Assembly: GCF_010500965.1 (NCBI RefSeq)
Contig: NZ_QVMI01000025.1
Span: 1-64,000 of the forward strand
Direction of reading: 5' to 3'
Length of the DNA stretch: 64,000 nt
Origin: Bacteroides sp. 51
Lineage (GTDB): Bacteria > Bacteroidota > Bacteroidia > Bacteroidales > Bacteroidaceae
Positions 1-8,998 of this stretch are shown in pieces (the first letter of the stretch is position 1; each line of letters starts with the position of its first letter). A model generated the notes under the pieces. That model saw only the letters and a program-made list of their open reading frames with translations. It made no database searches and was not told the origin of the DNA. The position numbers and the translations under genes are program-made.

Positions 1-90
1 GACACCCTTGCCGAAGGCTAGACACTTCCCGTTGTTAGGGCGTGTGAGGGACTTGCACCCATTAGAAGACACCCATGCTGGGCGAACAAA
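1..90. other. Possible tail of a mobile element
   Basis: I see no convincing gene here. The stretch is GC-richer than the DNA that follows and contains the direct repeat CACCCAT twice, 13 bp apart, and the string CATGCTGGGCG. It resembles, from memory, the non-coding end that follows transposase genes in Bacteroidales genomes, but I cannot assign a family. It ends just before the uxaC terminator. The source element would lie to the left of the window. Confidence 0.25.
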
Positions 91-95
91 AAGAA

Positions 96-123
96 GAGAA
101 TATCGCTATATCCCGATATTCTC
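96..123 (-). terminator. Terminator of uxaC
   Basis: A perfect 10-bp stem (GAGAATATCG with CGATATTCTC) around an 8-nt loop starts 30 bp past the uxaC stop. Read on the minus strand it is followed by a T-rich stretch (TTCTTTTTGTT), as expected for intrinsic termination. Confidence 0.8.
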
Positions 124-152
124 CTCCACAAATTATTTACTGTCAGACCATG

Positions 153-1559
153 TTAGAATTCGAAGAATGCTTTGGCATTATTATAAGAAATATCTTCAAT
201 CATCTGATTTACACGTTCAATTTCTGATGCAGGTATTTCGCCATTCTCTACATCCCGTCCTACAAGGTTACACAGGGTACGGCGGAAGTACTCATGACGA
301 GGATAGGATAGGAAAGAACGAGAGTCGGTCAACATACCAACGAAACGGCTCAATAATCCTAATACAGAAAGAGCATTCATCTGTTTTTCCATACCGTCCT
401 TTTGATCCAGGAACCACCAGCCTGAGCCAAATTGGATTTTTCCCGCAACTGTACCATCCTGGAAGTTGCCCAGCATAGTAGCAATAACCTCATTAGCACA
501 TGGGTTAAGATTGTACAAGATTGTTTTAGTTAACTTACCATTAGAATTCAAACGATCCAGGAACTTAGACATTGCTTTTGCAGTAGTAAATTCACCGATA
601 GAATCAAATCCGGTATCAGCACCTAACAACTTAAACATTTTGCTGTTATTATTACGAATAGCACCATAGTGGAATTGCTGAGTCCATCCTTTTTCCCAAT
701 CCATTTCACCAAATACAACTAACATAGCCGATTTGAATTTCAGGATTTCTTCTTGTGTCAATGCCGTTCCTCCATATACTTTATTAAATATGGCCTTGAT
801 CTCAGCATCCGTATAGTCTTCGGCATAAAACTCTTCAATACCATGGTCGGAAAGTTTACAACCTTGTTCAGCGAAGAAATCATGGCGTTTGCGAAGGGCA
901 GCAATCATATCATCAAAAGTCGAGATTGTTACCCCGCTCACTTCTGCCAGTCTCTCTACATAAGCACGAAAATCAGCAGGCACTTCTACTGCCATTGCCT
1001 TGTCGGGACGCCACGTAGGTAACATCTTGATTTCAAAGCCGCTTTCGCGTGTCTTGATGTGATATTCAAGCGAATCAATAGGATCGTCCGTAGTACATAC
1101 AACCTCTACTTTATAGCGACGCATCATTCCACGAGCTGAATATTCGGGCAAAGCTAGCTTCTCATTACATTCGTCATAGATTTCACGAGCTGTTTTGGGA
1201 TTCAATATTTTATTGATGCCAAAAGCCGTTTTTAGCTCAAGGTGTGTCCAATGATACAGAGGATTACGCATGGTATAAGGTACAGTTTCTGCCCATTTCT
1301 CAAACTTTTCCCAATCTGAGGTATCTTTTCCGGTACAATAACGCTCGTCAACGCCATTAGTACGCATAGCACGCCATTTATAGTGGTCGCCACCCAACCA
1401 AATTTCTGTTAGCGATTTAAACTTGTGGTCATTGGCTACCATTTGTGGAATAAGATGACAGTGATAGTCAATGATTGGCATTTTTGCTGCATGCTCGTGA
1501 TACAACTTCTGCGCAGTTTCTGTCTGCAACAAGAAGTTTTCATCCATAAAATTCTTCAT
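153..1559 (-). CDS. uxaC: Glucuronate (uronate) isomerase
   Basis: UxaC interconverts D-glucuronate with D-fructuronate and D-galacturonate with D-tagaturonate, the first cytoplasmic step of hexuronate breakdown. The 468-residue length is normal for this amidohydrolase-fold family. The N-terminal metal-binding signature DYHCHL is at residues 31-36, with His33 and His35 as ligands, and the protein is collinear with the family to the C terminus. It is transcribed away from a LacI-type regulator, and uxaB lies beyond that regulator, so the three form a hexuronate locus. The dehydratases and kinase that complete the pathway are not in the window. The assignment is based on recognised family sequence. 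Confidence 0.95.
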   Translation of the reverse strand: MKNFMDENFLLQTETAQKLYHEHAAKMPIIDYHCHLIPQMVANDHKFKSLTEIWLGGDHYKWRAMRTNGVDERYCTGKDTSDWEKFEKWAETVPYTMRNPLYHWTHLELKTAFGINKILNPKTAREIYDECNEKLALPEYSARGMMRRYKVEVVCTTDDPIDSLEYHIKTRESGFEIKMLPTWRPDKAMAVEVPADFRAYVERLAEVSGVTISTFDDMIAALRKRHDFFAEQGCKLSDHGIEEFYAEDYTDAEIKAIFNKVYGGTALTQEEILKFKSAMLVVFGEMDWEKGWTQQFHYGAIRNNNSKMFKLLGADTGFDSIGEFTTAKAMSKFLDRLNSNGKLTKTILYNLNPCANEVIATMLGNFQDGTVAGKIQFGSGWWFLDQKDGMEKQMNALSVLGLLSRFVGMLTDSRSFLSYPRHEYFRRTLCNLVGRDVENGEIPASEIERVNQMIEDISYNNAKAFFEF

Positions 1560-1676
1560 TTCGAATGTGTTTTAGGTATATATAATTATTACTTTCGCTA
1601 TATAGTAATGCATCTTCTTGATTACTAGCCATATAGCACCATTTTGAATTTTAGTTTTATTAACCGTTATCGAACA

Positions 1677-1707
1677 CAAAAATAAAAATTTTACTTGTTA
1701 CTACAAA
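1677..1707 (-). promoter_or_regulatory. Promoter of uxaC
   Basis: On the minus strand TTTG (complement of 1704-1707) precedes TATTTTTG (complement of 1677-1684) by 19 bp, which fits the Bacteroidota consensus. The leader to the uxaC start would be about 110 nt. The element interleaves with the divergent regulator promoter. Confidence 0.6.
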
Positions 1708-1723
1708 ATAATTTGTATCTTTG
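1695..1723 (+). promoter_or_regulatory. Promoter of the LacI-type regulator
   Basis: TTG at 1695-1697 and TATCTTTG at 1716-1723 are separated by 18 bp, matching the -33/-7 pattern of Bacteroidota. It overlaps the uxaC promoter, so one bound regulator could control both directions. Confidence 0.65.
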
Positions 1724-1778
1724 TGCCTAAGATTTATGATATTTAAACGCTTTGTAATCACGTTATTGTACGCATACT

Positions 1779-2837
1779 ATGAAAAGGAACTATACGATAA
1801 AAGACATTGCCCGTATGGCTGGAGTATCGGCTGGGACAGTGGATCGCGTATTACATAATCGGGGAGACGTTTCTAAAGCCAGTAAAGAGAAAGTGCAGAA
1901 AGTCTTAGAAGAAATCGACTATCATCCCAACATGTTTGCTATTGGCCTGGCTGCCAAAAGGCGTTATACAATTATTTGTCTTATACCTTATTATATAGAG
2001 CAGGATTATTGGCATTCAATCGCATTGGGCATTGAGCGCGCTGCCGAAGAATACCAGCCCTTAAATGTAAATATCCAATATATTCATTACAAACATGGCG
2101 ATGAAACGTCATATCAAGAAGCATGCAATAAATTACATGACATGCATATGGATGCGGTACTCATTGCGCCAATTTACAAAGAAACAACTTTGTCATTGTT
2201 GAATACACTGGATGAGCATCAAATACCTTATGCATTTATTGATCATAACATTAAGGATACCAATGCTTTAATATACATTGGACAAGACTCCTACGAAAGT
2301 GGATATATTGCCGCCAAATTGCTGATGAATGATTATGCTGACAAGAAAGAAGTTGTACTCTTTCTAAACAGTAGCCGGAATGATCAGGCCGAATTGCAAA
2401 TGCAACGCCGATTGGATGGATTTATGAATCATATTGCTATGGAATGCGATAAAGTAATTATCCATGATGTGATTCTAAATAAAGAAGATCCCCAGGGAAA
2501 TAAAGAAATACTAGACTCTTTTTTCCAATCACACCCCAATGTCACTCTCGGAGCAATATTTAATTCGCGAGTATATCAGGTAGGAGAGTATTTCCAACAA
2601 TCCGGGCGAAGATTAAAAAGCCTTGTAGGTTATGACTTATTGAACCGTAACATTGAGTTACTCAAAACAGGGGAAGTTAAATATCTCATCGGTCAACGAC
2701 CTGGATTACAAGGGTATTACGGCATTAAAACCTTATCGGAATATATAATGCTCAAAAAGTCCGTACGTCCGGTTAAATATATGCCGATCGACATACTGAT
2801 GAAGGAGAATATTGATTATTACTTTGAATTTCAATAA
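1779..2837 (+). CDS. LacI-family transcriptional regulator
   Basis: This 352-residue protein has an N-terminal LacI helix-turn-helix (about residues 5-27, with IKDIARMAGVSAGTVDRV) and hinge, followed by a periplasmic-binding-protein-like effector domain from about residue 62 to the end. That domain order and length are typical of sugar-responsive LacI repressors. It lies between the divergent uxaC and the co-directional uxaB (28 bp downstream), so a hexuronate or a phosphorylated intermediate is the likely effector; this is inferred from context only. It probably regulates its own promoter and that of uxaC. Confidence 0.88.
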   Translation: MKRNYTIKDIARMAGVSAGTVDRVLHNRGDVSKASKEKVQKVLEEIDYHPNMFAIGLAAKRRYTIICLIPYYIEQDYWHSIALGIERAAEEYQPLNVNIQYIHYKHGDETSYQEACNKLHDMHMDAVLIAPIYKETTLSLLNTLDEHQIPYAFIDHNIKDTNALIYIGQDSYESGYIAAKLLMNDYADKKEVVLFLNSSRNDQAELQMQRRLDGFMNHIAMECDKVIIHDVILNKEDPQGNKEILDSFFQSHPNVTLGAIFNSRVYQVGEYFQQSGRRLKSLVGYDLLNRNIELLKTGEVKYLIGQRPGLQGYYGIKTLSEYIMLKKSVRPVKYMPIDILMKENIDYYFEFQ

Positions 2838-2865
2838 AATATAGTGAATATTTAAAACTAAGAAC

Positions 2866-4305
2866 ATGAAAGAATTAAACAGAAAAACAGCTCAGGTAAA
2901 CACATATCCTGAACGTGTCATTCAATTTGGTGAAGGTAACTTCTTGCGTGCTTTTGTAGACTGGATCATCTACAACATGAACGAAAAAGCAGATTTCAAT
3001 AGCAGTGTTGTTGTCGTGCAACCTATCGAAAAAGGCATGGTAGATATGCTAAATGAACAAGACAACCTATATCATGTTAATCTTCAAGGACTGGATAAGG
3101 GTAAAGTAGTTAACGATTTAACCTTGATTGATGTTATCAGCCGCTCATTGAATCCATATTCGCAGAATGAAGAATTCATGAAACTGGCAGATCAACCCGA
3201 AATGCGTTTCGTGATTTCAAATACTACCGAAGCTGGTATCACGTTTGATCCTTCATGCAAATTAGATGATGCACCCGCTTCATCATACCCCGGTAAGTTA
3301 ACACAATTATTGTATCGTCGTTTTAAAACTTTCAATGGCGATAAAAGCAAAGGCCTAATCATTTTCCCATGCGAATTGATCTTCCTGAATGGCCACAAAT
3401 TAAAAGAAACCATTTATCAATATATTGAGCTTTGGGGGTTAGGCGAAGAATTTAAAACCTGGTTCGAAGAAGCATGCGGTGTATATGCAACATTGGTTGA
3501 CCGTATTGTTCCGGGCTTCCCACGCAAAGATATTGATGCTATTAAGGAAAAACTACAATATAACGACAACCTGGTTGTACAGGCCGAAATCTTCCACCTT
3601 TGGGTAATTGAAGCACCACAAGAAGTAGCTAAAGAATTCCCCGCAGATAAGGCTGGACTCAATGTACTGTTTGTACCATCAGAAGCCCCATACCATGAAC
3701 GGAAAGTATGTTTATTAAACGGCCCTCACACCGTTCTTTCACCCGTAGCATACCTATCGGGAATTAATATCGTACGCGAAGCTTGCGAACATCCTGTTGT
3801 AGGCAAATACATTCACAAAGTAATGTATGATGAATTAATGGAAACATTAAACTTGCCTAAAGATGAATTGATCAAATTTGCAGACGATGTTTTGGAACGC
3901 TTCAACAATCCATTTGTAGACCATGCCGTTACCAGCATTATGCTTAATTCGTTCCCTAAATTCGAAACGCGTGATTTACCTGGTTTGAAAACGTATCTGG
4001 AACGCAAAGGCGAATTACCTCAAGGTTTAGTTTTGGGACTCGCTGCAATCATCACATATTATAAAGGTGGTGTACGTGCCGACGGAGCAGAAATCGTTCC
4101 CAATGACGCACCTGAAATCATGAACTTGCTAAAAGAGCTTTGGGCTACCGGAGATACAGAAAAAGTCGCTCAGGGTGTTCTTGCTGCAAAATCAATTTGG
4201 GGAGAAGACCTGAATAATATTCCGGGATTAACAGCAACTGTGAAAGCAGATCTAGATTCCATCCAGGAAAAAGGCATGCTGGAAACAGTAAAAGCTATTT
4301 TATAA
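2866..4305 (+). CDS. uxaB: Tagaturonate reductase (altronate oxidoreductase)
   Basis: UxaB reduces tagaturonate to altronate with NADH, the step after UxaC in galacturonate use. The protein has 479 residues. The N-terminal segment with QFGEGNFLRAF at residues 20-30 is the nucleotide-binding motif of the mannitol dehydrogenase/UxaB superfamily, and the rest aligns with the family's C-terminal helical domain (FVDHAVTSIMLNSFPKF). Fructuronate reductase (UxuB) is a relative, but the N-terminal QFGEGNFLRAF favours UxaB. It follows the LacI regulator by 28 bp and is probably co-transcribed with it. A strong bidirectional terminator follows. Confidence 0.9.
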   Translation: MKELNRKTAQVNTYPERVIQFGEGNFLRAFVDWIIYNMNEKADFNSSVVVVQPIEKGMVDMLNEQDNLYHVNLQGLDKGKVVNDLTLIDVISRSLNPYSQNEEFMKLADQPEMRFVISNTTEAGITFDPSCKLDDAPASSYPGKLTQLLYRRFKTFNGDKSKGLIIFPCELIFLNGHKLKETIYQYIELWGLGEEFKTWFEEACGVYATLVDRIVPGFPRKDIDAIKEKLQYNDNLVVQAEIFHLWVIEAPQEVAKEFPADKAGLNVLFVPSEAPYHERKVCLLNGPHTVLSPVAYLSGINIVREACEHPVVGKYIHKVMYDELMETLNLPKDELIKFADDVLERFNNPFVDHAVTSIMLNSFPKFETRDLPGLKTYLERKGELPQGLVLGLAAIITYYKGGVRADGAEIVPNDAPEIMNLLKELWATGDTEKVAQGVLAAKSIWGEDLNNIPGLTATVKADLDSIQEKGMLETVKAIL

Positions 4306-4306
4306 T

Positions 4307-4346
4307 ATAAGAAAAGCTCAGGGTTTGAACCCTGAGCTTTTCTTAT
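4307..4346. terminator. Bidirectional terminator between uxaB and the FHA gene
   Basis: Two perfect 19-nt arms (4307-4325 and 4328-4346) leave a 2-nt loop. The stem has a GC core (GCTCAGGG) and A/T-rich flanks giving a U-run in both directions, which suits the convergent genes on either side. Confidence 0.9.
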
Positions 4347-4368
4347 GATAAATAAGGAATCAAACTTC

Positions 4369-4899
4369 TTAATCATTCATAGGTGTAGCATGAAGAATTA
4401 AAGAAGTAGCCCCAATGGTAATAACCGCCCCATCTTCAATCCGTATCCGGTCTTTATCACCCAGAATCTCATTTTTCAGGAAAGTCCCTGTTAAACTGGG
4501 AGCATCACGAAGGGTATAAACTATTTCTCCTTGTTTATTGCGCTTCACATTAATAATACAATGACGGCGATCCATACTCATATCGCCAGTCTCAATAGGA
4601 GTGTTTATAACCGTCCCGACGCAACGGCGTCCTATAACATTATCGCCTTCTTGCAGTGCCAATACTTGTTTATACCCAAAAACATTTTCAACAACTGTTA
4701 TACTACCAAACTCCATTTGACCTGCATCTTCGTCAAATTTCTCATCTTTGCGGGTTGCTTTCAGTTTCGTTTTTCCTAAACGAATACTAAACTGCTTTCC
4801 ACAATGTTCACATACAAAAACGAGGGATTGCCCCTCGTTATATTTCGTTTCATCAAATGACAAGTAATTCTCGCATTTGGGACAAAGGATTCGCTTCAT
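4369..4899 (-). CDS. Zinc-ribbon and FHA domain protein
   Basis: The 176-residue protein begins with a zinc ribbon (Cys6, Cys9, Cys30, Cys33; CPKC and CEHC pairs) and ends with a forkhead-associated domain at about residues 85-172, with the Gly-Arg (IGRR) and the later RRHC and N-terminal-strand landmarks. FHA domains bind phosphothreonine peptides; the zinc ribbon suggests a nucleic-acid or protein contact. No signal peptide is visible, so it is cytoplasmic. It is 15 bp downstream of the HU/SPOR membrane protein and probably shares its transcript. Its partner kinase is unknown. Confidence 0.85.
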   Translation of the reverse strand: MKRILCPKCENYLSFDETKYNEGQSLVFVCEHCGKQFSIRLGKTKLKATRKDEKFDEDAGQMEFGSITVVENVFGYKQVLALQEGDNVIGRRCVGTVINTPIETGDMSMDRRHCIINVKRNKQGEIVYTLRDAPSLTGTFLKNEILGDKDRIRIEDGAVITIGATSLILHATPMND

Positions 4900-4914
4900 T
4901 TATATTTTATTTTG

Positions 4915-6003
4915 TTACCTGACCAACAACCAGGCACTTTTATATGCATTATTTTTGCGTATTTCAACAATCTGCCGATCAGCTTCTTCTCTGGTATTAT
5001 ATGACCCTATACTAACGCGAACTCTTGCTTCGCCGGTTAACACACATGCATTAGAATACCCTTGTTGTTTGAGGTCGGAAACCATAGTATGCGCATCATT
5101 TTCAGATGCTAAACTAGCTACTATAATATGATGAAGTTTTGAAGCACGTTTGGTAACCTCTTGAGATATAGAAGCTTTCTGCACTTCACCTTTAGCAACC
5201 TTAACCTCCTTCACAGCAACAGGAACAGATGTCTTTTCCTGTTGAGCAACTTCTGTTTCAACTTTCAACGAATTGTCTGCTACAGCTTCAGGCTGTATTT
5301 CTACATTTATCTCGGAAGTGTTTATTATCGGTGTAGTTAATAAAGAGTGCTGTTCTATTTTTCCAAATAAATCTGCCGGAAGAAGTTGTGCATAGTTTTC
5401 TTTTTCTACATACGTATTTTCTATCGGAGCAGACATAAAAAAGAATAAAAATATAGCGGCTACAGCGGCTACAGCGTTACGCACCAGTGCACGATTAATC
5501 CGAATCTCATACATTTTCTTAGCCGTTGTAGCTTTAGGTTGAGATATAGTCATTTCTTTAGCTGGAGACTGTTGCAATAATGTTCTGATATCTTTCATTT
5601 CAAATGAATCCAAGCCATAAAACAGAGGAGAGATGATTTTCTCATCATAAGATAAAAAGACATAAGTACCATGTATTGAAAGGGATAATTCACCAATATT
5701 GGCTAATTCAACTTTTCCTTCTTTATGCAATAGTCCTATAAACTTATCAACTTCCTGTTCTAAAATCTTTGTCGCATCAGAAAAATCAGTATTATAGACC
5801 TCCATATAGGACTGAACTAAAATACCATCATTCATCTTTAATTGCGGATTGAATCCGATTGTACGCATAGGAGGAAGGAATAGTTTTTCCTCATCATTCC
5901 AGGATGCAGGCATATAGTGGGTAATAAAGCCCCCAAACCCAGGAACTACAACACAGTCGTTTTCTAACAACAAGATTTCAATATGCCGTACTAATTCAAT
6001 CAT
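4915..6003 (-). CDS. Membrane protein with HU-like (CCDC81-type) N terminus and SPOR C terminus
   Basis: The first 145 residues of this 362-residue protein match the bacterial HU-CCDC81 module, an HU-type fold seen in Bacteroidota, including a VVVPGFGGFI segment near residues 18-27. A single membrane helix follows at about residues 177-195, then a linker rich in Val, Glu and Lys, and a SPOR domain over about the last 75 residues. SPOR domains bind peptidoglycan stripped of stem peptides at division sites. The expected topology is HU part in the cytoplasm and SPOR in the periplasm, so the protein may link nucleoid or cytoplasmic partners to septal wall; that role is inference. Confidence 0.85.
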   Translation of the reverse strand: MIELVRHIEILLLENDCVVVPGFGGFITHYMPASWNDEEKLFLPPMRTIGFNPQLKMNDGILVQSYMEVYNTDFSDATKILEQEVDKFIGLLHKEGKVELANIGELSLSIHGTYVFLSYDEKIISPLFYGLDSFEMKDIRTLLQQSPAKEMTISQPKATTAKKMYEIRINRALVRNAVAAVAAIFLFFFMSAPIENTYVEKENYAQLLPADLFGKIEQHSLLTTPIINTSEINVEIQPEAVADNSLKVETEVAQQEKTSVPVAVKEVKVAKGEVQKASISQEVTKRASKLHHIIVASLASENDAHTMVSDLKQQGYSNACVLTGEARVRVSIGSYNTREEADRQIVEIRKNNAYKSAWLLVR

Positions 6004-6109
6004 AATGCAAAATTAAAAGATAATTTGAAGATACAAGAGAAAAAGACTCGTTTTATTATTAACAAATTATAAACAGTTGTATGATACAACTTATTCGAGT
6101 AAAATTCAC

Positions 6110-6117
6110 TACTTTTG
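6110..6117 (+). promoter_or_regulatory. -7 element of rfbC
   Basis: TACTTTTG matches TAnnTTTG 47 bp before the rfbC start. I see no clear -33 element. Confidence 0.5.
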
Positions 6118-6163
6118 TATAACCATTTTTAATTTAACATATAATTAATACGATTTTCGTTGT

Positions 6164-6712
6164 ATGACATATATTCAAACTGAGATTGATGGAGTATGGA
6201 TTATTGAACCTAAAGTATTTCCTGATCCACGTGGCTATTTTTTCGAAGCTTATAAGAAAGAAGAATTTGAAGCAAATATTGGAGTCGTAAACTTTATCCA
6301 GGACAATGAGTCTCAATCATCATTTGGCGTGTTTCGTGGCCTACACTATCAAAAAGGACAATTTAGCCAGGCAAAACTGGTAAGAGTCATCAAAGGTAAG
6401 GTTCTGGACATTGCTGTTGATCTGCGTAAATCGTCACCAACATTCGGAAAACATCTCTCAGTTGAATTAAGCGAAGAAAACAAAAGGCAATTTTTTATTC
6501 CCAGAGGGTTTGCTCATGGTTTTTTGGTACTAAGTGAAGAAGCGATTTTCTCATATAAGGTTGATAATACCTATGCGCCACAAGCCGAAATGAGTATATT
6601 ATATAACGATCCTTCATTAGGGATAGACTGGCCAATATCTGAATCTCAATTAATAATTTCTGAAAAAGATAAGCAAGCGGCCTTATTTAATGAGGCAGAA
6701 TATTTTGAATAA
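6164..6712 (+). CDS. rfbC: dTDP-4-dehydrorhamnose 3,5-epimerase
   Basis: RfbC/RmlC epimerises dTDP-4-keto-6-deoxyglucose on the way to dTDP-L-rhamnose, a precursor of surface polysaccharide. The 182-residue length is typical of this cupin enzyme. FRGLHYQ places the catalytic base at His61, and the PRGFAHGFLVLS and FSYKVDNTY segments are family landmarks. The other rml genes (rfbA, rfbB, rfbD) are not adjacent; the next gene is ugd, another nucleotide-sugar enzyme, 18 bp downstream, so the pair probably forms a two-gene polysaccharide-precursor operon. Confidence 0.93.
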   Translation: MTYIQTEIDGVWIIEPKVFPDPRGYFFEAYKKEEFEANIGVVNFIQDNESQSSFGVFRGLHYQKGQFSQAKLVRVIKGKVLDIAVDLRKSSPTFGKHLSVELSEENKRQFFIPRGFAHGFLVLSEEAIFSYKVDNTYAPQAEMSILYNDPSLGIDWPISESQLIISEKDKQAALFNEAEYFE

Positions 6713-6730
6713 TATAGCTAACACCAGATT

Positions 6731-8044
6731 ATGAAAATTGCAATTGTTGGAACCGGCTATGTCGGCTTAGTGACCGGTACATGTTTTGCCGAAATCGGCG
6801 TAGAAGTTACATGCGTCGATACAAACAAAGAAAAAATAGAGTCATTACAAAAAGGTATAATACCTATCTATGAAAATGGGCTTGAAGAAATGGTTTTGCG
6901 AAACTCCAAAGCCGGAAGGCTTCATTTCACAACCTCACTGGAAAGCGTATTAGATAAAGTAGAAGTTATATTCAGCGCCGTAGGAACTCCACCGGACGAG
7001 GATGGCAGTGCTGATTTACGATATGTACTTGAAGTAGCCCGTACTATAGGTCAAAATATGTCCAAATACGCATTGGTTGTCACCAAAAGTACGGTACCAG
7101 TTGGCACAGCCGCTAAAGTGAAAGCTACTATACAAGAAGAATTAGACAAAAGAGGAGTTGATATCAAATTTGACGTAGCATCCAACCCTGAATTCCTGAA
7201 AGAAGGAAATGCAATCAATGACTTTATGAGTCCGGACCGCGTGGTTGTAGGAGTGGAGTCTGAGCGTGCCGAAAAAGTGATGTCGAAACTATATAAACCA
7301 TTTCTTCTGAATAATTTCAGGGTAATATTCATGGATATTCCTTCGGCCGAGATGACCAAATACGCTGCAAATTCAATGCTTGCAACACGCATCAGCTTCA
7401 TGAATGATATTGCAAACCTTTGCGAATTGGTTGGTGCTGATGTAAATATGGTACGCAATGGCATTGGCTCTGATACTCGTATCGGACGAAAATTCTTATA
7501 TCCGGGTATTGGATATGGTGGCTCCTGCTTTCCTAAAGATGTAAAAGCACTTATTAAAACAGCCGAACAAAACGGATACGATATGCGTGTTTTAAAAGCT
7601 GTAGAGGAAGTGAATGAAAATCAGAAAAGTATCCTGTTCCATAAATTGGAAAAGTATTTCAATAACGACCTTAATGGAAAGACAATCGCTTTGTGGGGAC
7701 TTTCTTTTAAGCCCGAGACTGATGATATGCGTGAGGCGCCATCTTTGATACTCATCGATAAACTGCTGAAAGCCGGATGTAATGTACGTGCATATGATCC
7801 TATCGCAATGGAAGAGTCTAAGAGAAAAATAGGAGAGAGTATATATTACGCACAAGACATGTATGATGCCGTTCTTGATGCAGATGCCTTAATGCTCATC
7901 ACCGAATGGAAAGAATTCCGCTTACCATCCTGGCCTGTCATCAAAAAAGCAATGTCTAATCCTATAGTTTTTGATGGCCGGAATATTTATGAAAAGAAAG
8001 AGATAGAAGAGCAAGGATTTGCCTACTATTGCATCGGAAAATAA
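6731..8044 (+). CDS. ugd: UDP-glucose 6-dehydrogenase
   Basis: The enzyme oxidises UDP-glucose to UDP-glucuronate with two NAD+, for surface polysaccharides. At 437 residues it has the NAD-binding GTGYVG at residues 7-12, the substrate loop with NPEFLKEG near 152-159 and the catalytic Cys266 in GGSCFPKD. The C-terminal domain retains LWGLSFKPETDDMREAP. It is close behind rfbC and is followed by an inverted repeat that may end the transcript. Confidence 0.95.
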   Translation: MKIAIVGTGYVGLVTGTCFAEIGVEVTCVDTNKEKIESLQKGIIPIYENGLEEMVLRNSKAGRLHFTTSLESVLDKVEVIFSAVGTPPDEDGSADLRYVLEVARTIGQNMSKYALVVTKSTVPVGTAAKVKATIQEELDKRGVDIKFDVASNPEFLKEGNAINDFMSPDRVVVGVESERAEKVMSKLYKPFLLNNFRVIFMDIPSAEMTKYAANSMLATRISFMNDIANLCELVGADVNMVRNGIGSDTRIGRKFLYPGIGYGGSCFPKDVKALIKTAEQNGYDMRVLKAVEEVNENQKSILFHKLEKYFNNDLNGKTIALWGLSFKPETDDMREAPSLILIDKLLKAGCNVRAYDPIAMEESKRKIGESIYYAQDMYDAVLDADALMLITEWKEFRLPSWPVIKKAMSNPIVFDGRNIYEKKEIEEQGFAYYCIGK

Positions 8045-8054
8045 ACCTATTATT

Positions 8055-8097
8055 AACTTTATCGATTGAAGTAGTTGTTTTATCAATCGATAAAGTT
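8055..8097. terminator. Inverted repeat after ugd, probable terminator
   Basis: Two perfect 15-nt arms (AACTTTATCGATTGA and its complement at 8083-8097) surround a 13-nt loop. There is no long T-run, so it could be a protein-binding site or a weak terminator instead. Confidence 0.5.
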
Positions 8098-8176
8098 GTA
8101 CTATCCATCTACTTTTAACTGTTTTGTAGCGTCATATCTCAAGAATAATGTGTACCTTCGCATTAAACTTTTGATA

Positions 8177-8998
8177 ATGATGAAGTGGTTTGTTATATCC
8201 ATATTAACGATTCTATTCAGTAGTTGTACAGGAAGTAGTGGAGTAAGCAACTTAGAAAAACCTGAAGATGCCAGAGCTAAAGAATTGCTGCAAGGTATTT
8301 GGATAGACAATGACAGTGAAATGCCTTTAATGAGCATAAAAGGAGATACCATATACCACAATGATCCACAAAACGTTCCTGCATACTTCAAAATAGTAAA
8401 AGATAGCCTATACATACTAGGCCATACAACTACGAGCTATCATATAGATCGCCAGACGGAGCATACGTTTTGGTTCCATTCCATATCCGGAAATGTTATA
8501 AAGTTATACAAATCGGAAAACCTTGGAGATTCTATCATTTTCTCAGAAAACCAACTGGGGGCTATTCCTACATACTCAGAAGTAACTCAAAAAGATAGTA
8601 TTGTATTCTACAATAATACCCGATATAGGGCATATGTGTATATAAACCCTTCAAAGATGAAGGTGACCAAAACCGTTTATTCTGACGAAGGATTGGGTGT
8701 TGATAATGTATACTACGACAATATTATCCATATTTGCGTATACAAAGGGAATGAGAAAGTCTATGCTAAAGATATCAATAAGCAGATGTTTGATCAGATT
8801 ATCTCCACTGAGTTCTTATCGAATTCCATATTGGCTGACATGAATTTTATTAATGTCAATTCGTCTGGTTTTCTTTATCAGGCTAATGTTTGTATTCCCG
8901 AAAGTTATGTCTGTCAATTAGTCAATTTAACTGTGAGTTTTGACGGAATATTAAAAATCACTTCTTCAGAAGAAGAATTACTTGCTAATATCAAATAG
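8177..8998 (+). CDS. DUF4738-type lipoprotein
   Basis: I place the start at 8177 because it yields a clean lipoprotein signal: MMKWFV, a short hydrophobic stretch and the lipobox FSSC near residue 16. A possible -7 element (TACCTTCG, 8153-8160) lies just upstream, whereas the longer frame from 8075 would begin before it. The 273-residue mature-like sequence, with AKELLQGIW, a 'KGDTIY' strand and a repeated YVYINPSKMKV segment, resembles the DUF4738 proteins of Bacteroidales. Function is unknown. Its 3' end overlaps the convergent barrel gene by 21 bp. Confidence 0.75.
   Translation: MMKWFVISILTILFSSCTGSSGVSNLEKPEDARAKELLQGIWIDNDSEMPLMSIKGDTIYHNDPQNVPAYFKIVKDSLYILGHTTTSYHIDRQTEHTFWFHSISGNVIKLYKSENLGDSIIFSENQLGAIPTYSEVTQKDSIVFYNNTRYRAYVYINPSKMKVTKTVYSDEGLGVDNVYYDNIIHICVYKGNEKVYAKDINKQMFDQIISTEFLSNSILADMNFINVNSSGFLYQANVCIPESYVCQLVNLTVSFDGILKITSSEEELLANIK

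Noticed and set aside
8-478. Plus-strand open frame of 156 codons at the left edge
   Set aside because: It runs over the uxaC terminator and antisense to the uxaC end and has no recognisable protein features.
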